Source: Rhizobiaceae bacterium (GTDB lineage: Bacteria; Pseudomonadota; Alphaproteobacteria; Rhizobiales; Rhizobiaceae). From it: DNA of 64,000 bases. A model generated the notes under the pieces. The model made no database searches. It saw nothing but the letters and a program-made list of their open reading frames with translations, and had not been told where the DNA came from. The DNA lies in assembly GCA_016742175.1 (NCBI GenBank), contig JACVCH010000009.1, positions 124,001 through 188,000 on the forward strand, written 5' to 3'. The position numbers and the translations under genes are program-made. Positions 38,982 through 49,856 of this stretch are shown in pieces (the stretch's first letter is position 1; every line of letters begins with the position of its first letter).

Positions 38982-40222
38982 GCACCGCGCTCACCATCGA
39001 CCATCTGGGCGCGCAGGGCGACGGCGTCGCCCCCACCGGCAACGGCCAGGTCTTCGTTCCCTTCACGCTGCCCGGCGAGCGCGTTACCGCGGCCGTAGGC
39101 AAGAACCGCGCCGACCTCCTCGCCATTCTCGATCCATCGCCGCAGCGCGTCGCGCCTGCCTGCCGCCATTTCGGCACCTGCGGCGGCTGCGCCCTGCAGC
39201 ACATGGCGATGCCCGCCTATCTTGGCTGGAAGCGCGACAAGGTTGTCGCCGCCTTGAAGGGCAGGGGCATCGACGCGCCCGTCGGCGACATCGTTGCCAG
39301 CCCGCCGCATTCGCGCCGCCGCGTCGTCTTCGCCGTCCGCCGCACCGAGCGCGGCATGCTGCTCGGCTACAACCAGGCACTGTCGCACCAGATCGTCGAC
39401 ATTGAGGAATGCCCGATTTCGGTTCCGGCCATCGTCTCGGCGCTCGACAAGCTGCGCGAACTCGCGCGCATCGCATGCAACACCGGCGACGCCTTCCGCA
39501 TGGCCGTCACCGCCAGCGAAACCGGCCTCGACATCGAATTGCGCGATGCTGGCAAGCTCACCGACGACGCCCGCACCGCCGCCTCCCGCTTCGCCATGGC
39601 TGCCGGCTTCCCCCGCGTCAGCTTCGATGGCGAGATCGTCATCGAGCCGAACAAACCTGTGCTTCTTGCTGGCGAAATCGCCGTCATGCCGCCCCCCGGC
39701 GCCTTCGTGCAGGCCGTCGCCCGCGCCGAAGAGGCGATGGCGGCGCTCGTCACCGATCATCTGCGCAAGGCGAAGAACGTCGCCGACCTCTTCTGCGGCT
39801 GGGGCACGTTCTCGCTGCGATTGGCGAAGCGATCGCAGGTCCACGCCGTCGAGGCCGACGCCCCGGCGCTCGCCGCCCTCGACCGCGCCTTCCGCTTCGG
39901 TGAGGGCCTGAAGACTGTCACCACCGAAAAGCGCGACCTCTTCCGCCGCCCGCTCACCTTCAAGGAACTCGACGCCCGCTTCGACGGCCTCGTCTTCGAC
40001 CCGCCCCGCGCCGGCGCGGAGGACCAAGCCAAGCAGATCGCCCGCTCGTCCGTGCCCCACGTCGCCGCCGTCTCCTGCAACCCCGTCACACTAGCCCGCG
40101 ACCTCGAAATCCTGATCTCCGGCGGCTACGCCTTGAAATCGGTCACGCCCGTCGACCAGTTCCTCTGGTCGCCGCATGTCGAGGCGGTTGCGCTGTTGGA
40201 GAAGCCGAAGAAGCGGCGGTGA
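38978..40222 (+). CDS. Class I RNA m5U methyltransferase, RlmD/RumA type
   Basis: A 414-residue protein with an N-terminal TRAM-like segment (LTIDHLGAQGDGVAP), an iron-sulfur cysteine set (CRHFGTCGGCALQH), a SAM-binding motif (VADLFCGWGTFSLRLA), and the catalytic block DPPRAG ... VSCNPVTLARDL with the nucleophilic cysteine. These are features of uridine-5-methyltransferases acting on 23S rRNA or tRNA. It is the last gene of the dxs-tlyA operon and converges on the Fic gene 20 bp away, with no hairpin in between. Confidence 0.9.
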   Translation: MSTALTIDHLGAQGDGVAPTGNGQVFVPFTLPGERVTAAVGKNRADLLAILDPSPQRVAPACRHFGTCGGCALQHMAMPAYLGWKRDKVVAALKGRGIDAPVGDIVASPPHSRRRVVFAVRRTERGMLLGYNQALSHQIVDIEECPISVPAIVSALDKLRELARIACNTGDAFRMAVTASETGLDIELRDAGKLTDDARTAASRFAMAAGFPRVSFDGEIVIEPNKPVLLAGEIAVMPPPGAFVQAVARAEEAMAALVTDHLRKAKNVADLFCGWGTFSLRLAKRSQVHAVEADAPALAALDRAFRFGEGLKTVTTEKRDLFRRPLTFKELDARFDGLVFDPPRAGAEDQAKQIARSSVPHVAAVSCNPVTLARDLEILISGGYALKSVTPVDQFLWSPHVEAVALLEKPKKRR

Positions 40223-40241
40223 GTTGATAGGAGGACGGGCG

Positions 40242-41387
40242 TCATTCACCGGCGCGCAGGATGGGCCTTGAAGCGAAATATTCGGGCATCGAAGGCCCTT
40301 CCACCTTTTCCAGAAGTCCGATTTCTTCCAGATTTCCGATGGTCATGCGCGCCGCGCGATGAGTGACGCCGAGGAGCGACCGGACCATCGGTGTCGTTAC
40401 CACCGGCGCGGCGAACAGATAATCGATCAGGATGACCACGTTATTGGAACGGAATTTCGTCATTGCCAGATCGCGATAATGCGTCTGCAGATCGATCAGG
40501 CGATCGATGATCTGGATGGAGTTGGTGCAGGTGTCCTGGCAGATGGCCAGGAAAAACCGCAGCCATTCGGTCCAGTCGCCTGCCGTGGAAACATTGAACA
40601 TCCGGTCGATATATTCGTCCTTGCGGGCTTCGAGGCTAGCGCTGGGATAGAAGACGGGCGTCGCGAGCGCGCCGCGCGCCATGAGAATGAGAGGGATCAG
40701 AATTCGCCCCACGCGTCCGTTGCCATCGGCAAATGGGTGAATCGTCTCGAATTGGTAGTGAACCATCGCCGCTTCCAGCAGCGGGGGGATGTCATCGGGA
40801 TTTTCGCGATTGATGAACCCCTCCAGCCGGTCCATTGCGACGATCGTCTCCTTGGGAGGCGGCGGAAGGAACCTCGCCTTTTCGGGCGTCGGCCCTCCGA
40901 TCCAGTTCTGGTCCTGCTTGTAGTCGCCGGGCCGCTTGTTGCCACCTCGGTTATGGGACAGTCCTGACAGGAGTTTGCTGTGCGTTTCTTGAATGAGGCG
41001 ATGGCAGATCGGAAGGTCGGCCATGAGGTTCATCGCGTGAGCCAGTGCCGACGCGTAGTTCAAGACTTCGACCGTATCGGCACGAGCGCCATCCTCGGCG
41101 CCCGCCTCCAGCAGAGCCAGTTCGTCATTGGTCGTGTATGTCCCTTCCATCGCAGAAGAGAGCAGTGCTTCGCGCCGTTGAAGCGGGCGGATGATCAATT
41201 GCGGATTGCGAAGCTGCGCCATCTTGGCATTCAAGGCGCCGATGCCCGCCATCGCTTCGCCATAGGACATGAAGATGGCCGACAGGTCCAGGCGGGGTGG
41301 CAGCGGATCGGGAACGAATGCCTGCGCGCCCTGGATCGTCGAAACCAGCTTGCCTGGGGAGTGTTTGCCGAACAGGCCGTATTCCAT
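40242..41387 (-). CDS. Fic family protein (AMPylase, class II)
   Basis: A 381-residue Fic protein. The core motif HPFADGNGRVGR is intact, with catalytic histidine and all phosphate-binding residues. An N-terminal inhibitory helix motif of the form S-x-x-x-E-G (SSAMEG, near residue 78) is present, so this is a class II, self-inhibited enzyme. The last 90 residues look like a winged-helix domain (MVRSLLGVTHRAARMTIGNLEEIGLLEK), suggesting DNA binding and autoregulation. Fic proteins transfer AMP to hydroxyl groups of target proteins; the target is unknown. GC is lower than its neighbours. The 5' region holds repeated GATAC/GTATC half-sites. Confidence 0.92.
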   Translation of the reverse strand: MEYGLFGKHSPGKLVSTIQGAQAFVPDPLPPRLDLSAIFMSYGEAMAGIGALNAKMAQLRNPQLIIRPLQRREALLSSAMEGTYTTNDELALLEAGAEDGARADTVEVLNYASALAHAMNLMADLPICHRLIQETHSKLLSGLSHNRGGNKRPGDYKQDQNWIGGPTPEKARFLPPPPKETIVAMDRLEGFINRENPDDIPPLLEAAMVHYQFETIHPFADGNGRVGRILIPLILMARGALATPVFYPSASLEARKDEYIDRMFNVSTAGDWTEWLRFFLAICQDTCTNSIQIIDRLIDLQTHYRDLAMTKFRSNNVVILIDYLFAAPVVTTPMVRSLLGVTHRAARMTIGNLEEIGLLEKVEGPSMPEYFASRPILRAGE

Positions 41388-41390
41388 GAT

Positions 41391-41489
41391 GATACCTTAG
41401 GGCCGGTTTGATATCATCCAACGGTGTGCAGTGTACCTAGGTATCGTGTCAAGCCTCACGTGATACATAAACACTGATTATGTATCACG
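41391..41489 (-). promoter_or_regulatory. Candidate Fic operator region with palindromes
   Basis: Between the Fic start and the tldD end lie a perfect palindrome TACCTAGGTA (41434-41443), followed outward by a TTGACA hexamer on the minus strand, and a perfect 12-bp inverted repeat CGTGATACATAA/TTATGTATCACG (41459-41489) that covers the tldD stop codon. GATAC/GTATC pentamers occur at 41391, 41441, 41462 and 41482. The layout suggests operators, perhaps for the winged-helix end of the Fic protein itself. Confidence 0.5.
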
Positions 41490-42900
41490 CCCTCGTCCCG
41501 CCCACCGTCATCTTGTCCATCCGCAGATGCGGCTGTCCCACCCCCACCGGCACGCCCTGGCCGGCCTTGCCGCACATGCCGATGCCGGTGTCGAGCTTCA
41601 TGTCGTTGCCGATCATGGAGACGCGATGCATCGCGTCCGGCCCGTTGCCAATCAGCATCGCGCCCTTGATCGGCCGGGTCACCTTGCCGTTCTCGATCCG
41701 GTAGGCTTCGGTGCAGCCGAAGACGAATTTTCCGGACGTGATGTCGACCTGCCCGCCGCCGAAGGAGACGGCGTAGATGCCGTCCTTCACCGAGGCGATG
41801 ATCTCCTCGGGCGTATGGTCGCCGCCGGTCATATAGGTGTTGGTCATGCGCGGCATCGGCTGGTGCGCGTAGGATTCGCGGCGCCCGTTGCCGGTCGGCG
41901 CCATGCCCATCAGCCGCGCGTTCTGCCGGTCCTGCATGTAGCCGACGAGCTTGCCGTCCTCGATCAGCACGGTGCGGTTGGTCGCCGTGCCCTCGTCGTC
42001 GATCGTCAGCGACCCGCGCCGCTCCGAAATCGTGCCGTCGTCGACCACTGTGACGCCCTTGGCAGCGACCTGGCTGCCCATCAGGCCGGAAAAGGCGGAT
42101 GTCTTCTTGCGGTTGAAATCGCCCTCGAGCCCGTGGCCGACGGCTTCGTGCAGCATCACGCCCGGCCAGCCATTGGCGAGCACGATGTCGAACGTGCCGG
42201 CCGGCGCATCCTCTGCTTCGAGGTTCACCAGCGCCTGGCGCAGCGCCTCGCCGGCCGCGAACTGCCAGCTTGCGTCGGCGAGGAACTCGCCGAATCCCTT
42301 GCGCCCGCCCGCACCGTAGGAGCCGGTCTCCTGCCGGTCGCCGTCGCCGACGACGACCGCGACGTTGAAGCGGACGAGGGGGCGCACGTCGGTCGCGATC
42401 CGCCCGTCCGCGCGCACGATCTCGACATGCTGCCACGAGGCGGCGAGCGAGGCCGTCACCTGCCGCACACGCGGGTCGCGCCCCCGCAACCACGTGTCGA
42501 TGTCCTGCAAAAGCTTCGCCTTCTCGGCAAAGCCGGGCTCGGCGATCGGATTGGCGTCGCCATAAAGCTTGGCATTCGTGCCCTGTGGCACAGCCGCGAG
42601 CGTGCCGGAATGGCCGGCCTTCACGGCGCCGACCGCATCCGCGGCACGCAGCAGCGCGGCTTGCGACAATTCATTGGCATGCGCATAGCCGACCGCCTCG
42701 CCGGCGACCGCGCGCAGCCCAAAACCCTTGTCGGTGTTGAAGCTGGCGGTCTTCAGCCGGCCATTGTCGAACACCAGCGCCTCGCCCTCGCGATATTCGA
42801 GGAACAACTCACCATCGTCCGACCCGCCGACCGTCTCGGAAACGATCCGGCGCACGGCCTCTTCGGAAATGTCGAACTGTTCGATAAGGCGCTGGGTCAC
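41485..42900 (-). CDS. tldD: Metalloprotease TldD
   Basis: A 471-residue TldD protein, partner of TldE/PmbA in a peptidase that matures modified peptides and degrades small substrates. The zinc site HEAVGHGLEGDFN (HExxxH type) is intact, preceded by the conserved YGDANP region and followed by VDITSGKFVFGCTEAY. The GTG at 42900 (VTQRLIEQFDIS) is chosen because GGAGA lies upstream; the frame is open another 60 codons through a dispersed repeat. The TldE partner is not in the window. It may be co-transcribed with nothing, as Fic has its own upstream region. Confidence 0.93.
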   Translation of the reverse strand: MTQRLIEQFDISEEAVRRIVSETVGGSDDGELFLEYREGEALVFDNGRLKTASFNTDKGFGLRAVAGEAVGYAHANELSQAALLRAADAVGAVKAGHSGTLAAVPQGTNAKLYGDANPIAEPGFAEKAKLLQDIDTWLRGRDPRVRQVTASLAASWQHVEIVRADGRIATDVRPLVRFNVAVVVGDGDRQETGSYGAGGRKGFGEFLADASWQFAAGEALRQALVNLEAEDAPAGTFDIVLANGWPGVMLHEAVGHGLEGDFNRKKTSAFSGLMGSQVAAKGVTVVDDGTISERRGSLTIDDEGTATNRTVLIEDGKLVGYMQDRQNARLMGMAPTGNGRRESYAHQPMPRMTNTYMTGGDHTPEEIIASVKDGIYAVSFGGGQVDITSGKFVFGCTEAYRIENGKVTRPIKGAMLIGNGPDAMHRVSMIGNDMKLDTGIGMCGKAGQGVPVGVGQPHLRMDKMTVGGTRA

Positions 42901-42998
42901 GAGGGGTCTCCGTGGACTGAAACGGTCCGCCCTATATAGAGACGCCGATCCGGTTTCGCGACCCGGCGAACGCATCATGCCCGACAGCCCGCGACAGG

Positions 42999-43660
42999 CG
43001 TCATTCCGGCCGAAGTCCGAGCGCAGCGAGCCGAGAGCCGGAACCCATTCCGTGCAGTTTCCGCCCGGAACCACGGTCACGGAATGGCTCCCGGATACGG
43101 AGCCGCTGCTCCGCGCCGGCTCCGTTCCGGGATGACGCGGAGAGGGAGGTGCTCGTCATCTGCAAACGTCCGGCGTGACGTGGAGTGGGCAGCGGCGGAG
43201 ACGAATGTGGCGCAGAGGGAGGTGCACAAAAATGGACCGTCCGCACCCCTCGACAGGCGTCATTCCGGCCGAAGTCCGAGCGCAGCGAGGCGAGAGCCGG
43301 AACCCATGCCGTGAGGTCTCCGCTCGGAACCACTCTCACGGACTGGCTCCCGGATACGGACGCCGCCGCTTCGCGCCGGCCCCGTTCCGGGATGACGCGG
43401 AGAGGGGGTGCTCGTCATCTGCAAACGTCCGGCGCACCGTGGAGCGGGCAGTGGCGGAGACGAATGTGGCGGAGAGGGAGGTGCACAAAAATGGACCGTC
43501 CGCGTCCCTCGACTGGCGTCATTCCGGCCGAAGCCCGAGCGCAGCGAGGCGAGAGCCGGAACCCACTCCGTGCGGTTTCCGCCCGGAACCACAGTCACGG
43601 AATGGCTCCCGGATACGGGCATGTCGCTGCGCGCCATGCCCGTTCCGGGATGACGCGCTT
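42999..43660. repeat. 259-bp tandem repeat array containing a CGTCATTCCGG palindrome (family D)
   Basis: Units start at 42999, 43258 and 43517, exactly 259 bp apart, with the third unit incomplete. Each has a palindromic part of about 140 bp, from CGTCATTCCGGCCGAAG to CCGTTCCGGGATGACGC, with internal inverted blocks (TCCGGGAGCCA-like), and a spacer part containing CATCTGCAAACGTCCGGCG and GTGCACAAAAATGGACCG. Units differ by scattered substitutions and small indels. The array fills the 778-bp gap between tldD and ialB; no gene is supported within it. Confidence 0.92.
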
Positions 43661-43678
43661 CATCAAGGTTTGCGCATC

Positions 43679-44200
43679 TTACGGCAGCGCGTCAAACCCC
43701 TCGCCGAACCCGTCCAGTTCCACCGGAATGCCGATTCCTTCCTCGGGCGTCTGGAAGACGATGAACGTTGCCGCCTCGCCGTTGCGCAGCGTTTCCTTCA
43801 GCGGGTCCTCGAGGATCACCTCGGCGTAGCAGCCGTCCTGGAAGCAGCGCACGAAATAGGCGCGGCCGATGTCCTCGCCGTCGACGTTGAGCCCAAGCCC
43901 GTTGGGCAGCAGCACGCCGAGCGGGGCGAGCACGCGCAGGATTTCGGCCTGGTTGTCGGCGGTCTTGAGCACGACGACCGAGAGCCCGACTTCCGGCCGA
44001 TCCTCCGCGACGACGTTCTGGATCAGCGCGCATTGCTCCGAGGTCGAGCCCGCCGGCGTGTCGCAGATCAGCGACCAGGCGCCATGGGTGGAGCGCACCG
44101 CGCCCTGCGGCGCCTGCTGGGCGACCGCGCTGCCGGTGATGAGGGCCGCACCGAGCGTGAGCGTGGCAAGGACCGGGCGGAGGCTTCTGGAGATCGTCAT
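43679..44200 (-). CDS. ialB: Invasion-associated locus B (IalB) family periplasmic protein
   Basis: A 173-residue secreted protein with signal peptide (MTISRSLRPVLATLTLGAALITGSAVA) and an IalB domain: HGAWSLICDTP, EQCALIQNV, and LPNGLGLNVDGEDIGRAYFVRCFQDGCYAEV, with the paired cysteines typical of the family. IalB was first linked to erythrocyte invasion in Bartonella but occurs widely in rhizobia, with unknown general function. The start at 44200 is set by the signal peptide. It is divergent from coxB. Confidence 0.9.
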   Translation of the reverse strand: MTISRSLRPVLATLTLGAALITGSAVAQQAPQGAVRSTHGAWSLICDTPAGSTSEQCALIQNVVAEDRPEVGLSVVVLKTADNQAEILRVLAPLGVLLPNGLGLNVDGEDIGRAYFVRCFQDGCYAEVILEDPLKETLRNGEAATFIVFQTPEEGIGIPVELDGFGEGFDALP

Positions 44201-44518
44201 CTTTATCCTGCGAATCGCGGATGGAGGTGGAGACAAGGTGTATCGCAAGACGCGCATGGTCTTCCACACCTTGTTTGGCCGGGCAGGCGGAAGGCCGCTC
44301 CGGCGCTGTCCGGCAGCGTTTTTCCACAAATCAAGCGAATTGAGGGCGCTTTGCGCCGATCCGTCCGCTCGCGCGCAAAAATGCCGCACACATCCATTGA
44401 CGGCTTTCTTGCGGTCGAACCCGGAGTATGATTTGAACGCGCGACGAAAGCCATGCAATCCGCGTGGCGGCTGCCGCATTGGCGCTGCGCGATGGACGAT
44501 CCGGGAGACGAGAGGGTG
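44201..44518. other. Divergent intergenic region ialB/coxB with a nested hairpin
   Basis: 318 bp without a supported gene. At 44233-44274 a nested inverted repeat is visible: outer arms ACAAGGTGT/ACACCTTGT and inner arms AAGAC/GTCTT, close to the ialB start, so it could fold in the ialB leader or be an operator. Nearer coxB a TATGAT (about 44426) resembles a -10 box but lacks a properly spaced -35. Confidence 0.45.
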
Positions 44519-45397
44519 ATGAAGAAGTTCCTTTTGGGCCTCAGCACGGCAGGCGCCGCACTGGCGGCGACGGCGGCGTGGGCCGACCAGCCGCGCCCCT
44601 GGCAGCTCGGCTTCCAGGAAGCGGCGACGCCGATCATGGAGCAGATCCGCTGGTTCGAGCAGTACACGCTCTGGTTCATCGTGCCGATCACGCTGTTCGT
44701 GTCCGCGCTGCTCGCCTGGGTCATCATCAAGTACCGCGCCAGCGTCAATCCGGTGCCCTCGCGCACCAGCCACAACACGCTGATCGAGGTCGTCTGGACC
44801 GTCGCTCCGGTGGTGATCCTGCTGTTCCTCGCCGTCCCGTCCTTCCAGCTTCTGACGGCCCAGTATGATCCCGACGAAGACCCGACGATGACGGTCAAGG
44901 CGACCGGCTTCCAGTGGTACTGGGAATATGAATACCAGGCGGATACCGACGAGGACCAGGCGGTCACCTTCTCCTCGATCATGCTGCAGGACGGCGATCG
45001 CGCCGCTGCCGGCAAGGAGGACATGGCTGCCTATCCGCGGCTCCTCGCCGTCGACAACGAGGTCGTCGTGCCGGTCGACACGACCGTGCGCCTCCTCGTC
45101 ACCGCCGCCGACGTGCTGCACGCCTTCGCGATGCCCGCCTTCGGCGTCAAGGTCGACGCCGTGCCGGGCCGCATCAACGAGACGTGGTTCCGCGCCACTC
45201 GCGAGGGCCTGTACTACGGCCAGTGCTCGGAGCTGTGCGGCAAGGACCACGCCTTCATGCCGATCGCGATCCGCGTCGTGAGCCAGGGCCAGTTCGACGC
45301 GTGGCGCGTCGCCGCCGCCGAGAATGTCGGCGAAGCGAACCGCGCGCTGGCCGCCGCGATCGACGGCACCCAGGACGTAGCTGACGCCGGCAACTGA
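44519..45397 (+). CDS. coxB: Cytochrome c oxidase subunit II
   Basis: A 292-residue subunit of the aa3-type oxidase. It has a signal peptide (MKKFLLGLSTAGAALAATAAWA), two membrane helices (about 50-72 and 92-112), and a periplasmic cupredoxin domain. The CuA site is complete: the histidine in DVLHAFAMPAFG and CSELCGKDHAFM with both cysteines, histidine and methionine; aromatic patch FQWYWEYEY is present for electron transfer. The start at 44519 has GAGACGAGAGG upstream. It opens the cox operon and hands electrons from cytochrome c to subunit I. Confidence 0.97.
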   Translation: MKKFLLGLSTAGAALAATAAWADQPRPWQLGFQEAATPIMEQIRWFEQYTLWFIVPITLFVSALLAWVIIKYRASVNPVPSRTSHNTLIEVVWTVAPVVILLFLAVPSFQLLTAQYDPDEDPTMTVKATGFQWYWEYEYQADTDEDQAVTFSSIMLQDGDRAAAGKEDMAAYPRLLAVDNEVVVPVDTTVRLLVTAADVLHAFAMPAFGVKVDAVPGRINETWFRATREGLYYGQCSELCGKDHAFMPIAIRVVSQGQFDAWRVAAAENVGEANRALAAAIDGTQDVADAGN

Positions 45398-45410
45398 GCC
45401 GACGCTCTAA

Positions 45411-47141
<1,731 letters not shown>

Positions 47142-47165
47142 CCTTCGGAGCACCGCACCGAGATC

Positions 47166-47193
47166 AGAGACCGCCGGCCCGTCGGCGGTCTCT
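47166..47193 (+). terminator. Strong hairpin between coxA and ctaB
   Basis: A 10-bp perfect stem AGAGACCGCC/GGCGGTCTCT with an 8-nt loop, 24 bp after the coxA stop. No T run follows, so it more likely stabilises the upstream coxBA message or partially reduces read-through to assembly genes than fully terminates. Confidence 0.5.
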
Positions 47194-47219
47194 CCCGATG
47201 AAAAAGTAACGAGTAGCAG

Positions 47220-48158
47220 ATGGCCCTGGTCGAAAAGCACAGCCTGACGGACGCCGCGGAGTTCCGCGTTTCCGAAGCCATGCCCGGCGACTTCCTGGCG
47301 CTCCTGAAACCGCGCGTGATGTCGCTCGTCGTCTTCACGGCCTTTGTCGGCCTCGCCACCGCTCCGGGGACGATCGACCCGTTCATCGCCATCATCGCCA
47401 TCCTGGCGATCGCCGTCGGCGCGGGTGCGTCGGGCGCGCTCAACATGTGGTACGACGCCGACATCGACGCCGTCATGTCGCGCACGGCCCAACGTCCCAT
47501 TCCGGCCGGCCGCGTCACGCCCGAACAGGCGCTCGCCTTCGGCATCGTACTCTCGGTCCTGTCGGTGATGACGCTCGGCCTTCTGGTCAATGCCTTCGCC
47601 GGCGCGTTCCTCGCCTTCACCATCTTCTTCTACGCCGTCGTCTACACGATGTGGCTGAAGCGCTCGACGCCGCAGAACATCGTCATCGGCGGCGCCGCCG
47701 GCGCCTTCCCGCCCATGATCGGTTGGGCTGCCGTCACCGGCTCGGTCTCGCTCGAGAGCGTCGTCCTCTTCCTCATCATCTTCCTGTGGACGCCGCCGCA
47801 TTTCTGGGCGCTGGCGCTGTTCAAGTCGCAGGACTATGCCAGCGTCGGCGTGCCGATGATGCCGAACGTCGCCGGCGAGGAATCGACCAAGCGCCAGATC
47901 TTCGCCTATTCGCTGCTCGTCGCCGCCATCGGCGTTGCGCCCTGGCTCATCGGCATGACGTCGCCCGTCTATGGCGCGGTGTCCGTCGCGCTCGGCGCCG
48001 CCTTCGTCTGGTATGCCTGGAAGGTGCTGAAGATGCCTGCCGCCGACCGCACGATGGGTCCGGCCAAGGCGCTGTTCGGCTATTCGCTGGTCTACCTCTT
48101 CGCCATCTTCGCCGTCCTGCTCGCCGATGTCGCGATCGCGCGTCTCCTGGGGCTGTGA
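47220..48158 (+). CDS. ctaB: Protoheme IX farnesyltransferase (heme O synthase)
   Basis: A 312-residue UbiA-family membrane prenyltransferase that adds farnesyl to heme b, making heme O for the aa3 oxidase. The first Asp-rich motif is [19 protein letters not shown], the loop [13 protein letters not shown] is typical, and several membrane helices follow. It lies between coxA and the oxidase assembly genes. Heme A synthase (ctaA) is not in the window. Confidence 0.96.
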   Translation: MALVEKHSLTDAAEFRVSEAMPGDFLALLKPRVMSLVVFTAFVGLATAPGTIDPFIAIIAILAIAVGAGASGALNMWYDADIDAVMSRTAQRPIPAGRVTPEQALAFGIVLSVLSVMTLGLLVNAFAGAFLAFTIFFYAVVYTMWLKRSTPQNIVIGGAAGAFPPMIGWAAVTGSVSLESVVLFLIIFLWTPPHFWALALFKSQDYASVGVPMMPNVAGEESTKRQIFAYSLLVAAIGVAPWLIGMTSPVYGAVSVALGAAFVWYAWKVLKMPAADRTMGPAKALFGYSLVYLFAIFAVLLADVAIARLLGL

Positions 48159-48160
48159 CC

Positions 48161-48319
48161 ATGGACCCGATCGAGACCGTCGAACTCACCGAAGCGCAGA
48201 AGAAGGCGCGCAAGCGCCGCAACGTCGCGATCGCGCTGGCGCTCGTCGCCATGGTGGTGATCTTCTACGTCGCGACGCTGACCAAGCTCGGCCCGCAGAT
48301 CCTCGTGCGGCCGATGTAG
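48161..48319 (+). CDS. coxF: CoxF-like small membrane protein
   Basis: A 52-residue protein ([10 protein letters not shown]...) with a charged, lysine/arginine-rich N-terminus and a single membrane helix ([19 protein letters not shown]), starting 2 bp after the ctaB stop. Small proteins of this kind, called CoxF, are encoded between ctaB and ctaG in rhizobial cox operons. Exact function is unknown; a role in oxidase assembly is inferred from position. Confidence 0.8.
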   Translation: MDPIETVELTEAQKKARKRRNVAIALALVAMVVIFYVATLTKLGPQILVRPM

Positions 48320-48328
48320 GAGAAGGCG

Positions 48329-48955
48329 ATGGCTGGGAACTACACGCTCGACAAGGACAAGCAGAAGCGCAACCGCAACGTCGCGATCGCCTGCACCGTG
48401 TTCTTTTCCTCGATGATCGGCGTCGCCTATGCGGCCGTCCCGCTCTACGAGATGTTCTGCCAGATCACCGGCTATGGCGGCACGACGCAGCGCGTCGAGC
48501 AGTATTCGCAGACCGTGCTCGACCAGGAGATCAACGTCCGCTTCGACGCCAACGTGTCGGGCGGGCTGGCGTGGAAGTTCGAGCCGGTGCAGCGCTCGAC
48601 CACGTTGAAGATCGGCGAGACGACGCAGGTCGCCTATCGCGCGACCAACGTTTCGAAATATCGCGCCATGGGCCGCGCGAGCTTCAACGTCTCGCCGCAT
48701 CTGGCCGGCGCCTATTTCATGAAGGTGGAATGCTTCTGTTTCACCGATACCGAATTGCAACCGGGCGAATCCATGGATATGCCGGTTGTCTTCTATGTCG
48801 ACCCTGAGATCGTGAACGTTCCCGAGCTCAAGGACGTCAGGACCATTACGCTGTCCTACACCTTCTTCCCCGTCGCCGAGCCTGCCTCGGTCGCCGCGAA
48901 GTCGGGTGAGGGCGACAAAACGAACGCAGCGGCCGATTCCGAATTCGGGGGTTGA
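48329..48955 (+). CDS. ctaG: Cytochrome c oxidase assembly protein CtaG (Cox11)
   Basis: A 208-residue copper chaperone that delivers copper to the CuB site of subunit I. It has one N-terminal membrane helix ([21 protein letters not shown]) and a periplasmic beta domain with the copper-binding motif CFCF and the Cox11 signature [22 protein letters not shown] precedes the start by 9 nt. It is followed by coxC with a 1-bp gap. Confidence 0.96.
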   Translation: MAGNYTLDKDKQKRNRNVAIACTVFFSSMIGVAYAAVPLYEMFCQITGYGGTTQRVEQYSQTVLDQEINVRFDANVSGGLAWKFEPVQRSTTLKIGETTQVAYRATNVSKYRAMGRASFNVSPHLAGAYFMKVECFCFTDTELQPGESMDMPVVFYVDPEIVNVPELKDVRTITLSYTFFPVAEPASVAAKSGEGDKTNAAADSEFGG

Positions 48956-48956
48956 A

Positions 48957-49835
48957 ATGGCAGACGCACACGCAAAGAACCACGACTACCACATTATCGA
49001 CCCCAGCCCGTGGCCCTTCCTCGGATCGGTCGGCGCCTTCATCATGATGCTGGGCGGCGTCGGCTACCTGCAATATTTGAACGGCGGCCAGTTCAATCTC
49101 CTGGGCATCAACCTGGCGGGTCCGTGGCTGTTCTATATCGGCCTCGCGATCATTCTCTACGTGATGTACGCCTGGTGGTCGGACACGATCAAGGAAGGCC
49201 GCGAGGGGCACCACACGCCCGTCGTTTCGCTGCACCTGCGCTACGGCATGATCATGTTCATCGCCTCCGAGGTGATGTTCTTCGTCGCCTGGTTCTGGGC
49301 CTTCTTCGACGCCAGCCTCTTCTACGACGAGGCCGCCCAGGTCGCGCGCACTCAGTATACGGGCGGCCAGTGGCCGCCGGCCGGCATCGAGGTGCTCGAC
49401 CCGTTCCACCTGCCGCTCTACAACACCGTCATCCTGCTTCTGTCGGGAACCACGGTCACCTGGGCGCACCATGCGCTGCTGCATGACGACCGCAAGGGCC
49501 TCGTCACCGGCCTCGCGCTGACCGTCGTCCTCGGCGTCCTGTTCTCCTGCGTCCAGGCCTACGAATATTCGGTCGCCCCGTTCGACTTCTCGGGCTCGCT
49601 CTACGGTGCCACCTTCTACATGGCGACCGGCTTCCACGGCTTCCACGTCTTCATCGGCACGATCTTCCTGCTCGTCTGCCTCATCCGCGCGATGAATGGC
49701 GGCTTCACCAAGGAAAAGCATTTCGGCTTCGAGGCGGCCGCCTGGTACTGGCACTTCGTCGACGTCGTCTGGCTGTTCCTCTTCGTCGCCATCTACGTCT
49801 GGGCCTCGGTCGGCGCCCCCATCGCGCACCACTGA
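48957..49835 (+). CDS. coxC: Cytochrome c oxidase subunit III
   Basis: A 292-residue subunit with seven membrane helices, including [41 protein letters not shown], and [17 protein letters not shown], and the C-terminal [21 protein letters not shown]-like stretch. It stabilises subunit I and proton uptake. The start at 48957 ([12 protein letters not shown]) is typical. An intrinsic terminator follows 22 bp later, ending the cox operon just before the family A/GIY-YIG cassette. Confidence 0.96.
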   Translation: [292 protein letters not shown]

Positions 49836-49856
49836 CCCGGAACTGTTGCGCACATG

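Noticed and set aside
42901-43080. N-terminal extension of TldD into the 259-bp repeat region
   Set aside because: The first 60 residues are repeat-derived; the GTG at 42900 has a ribosome site and begins the conserved sequence.
42999-43660. Possible CRISPR array because of regular repeats
   Set aside because: The period is 259 bp, both repeat and linker are conserved between units, and no cas gene is near.
44396-44431. TTGACG ... TATGAT as a promoter for coxB
   Set aside because: The two hexamers are 24 bp apart, too far for a standard sigma-70-type promoter.
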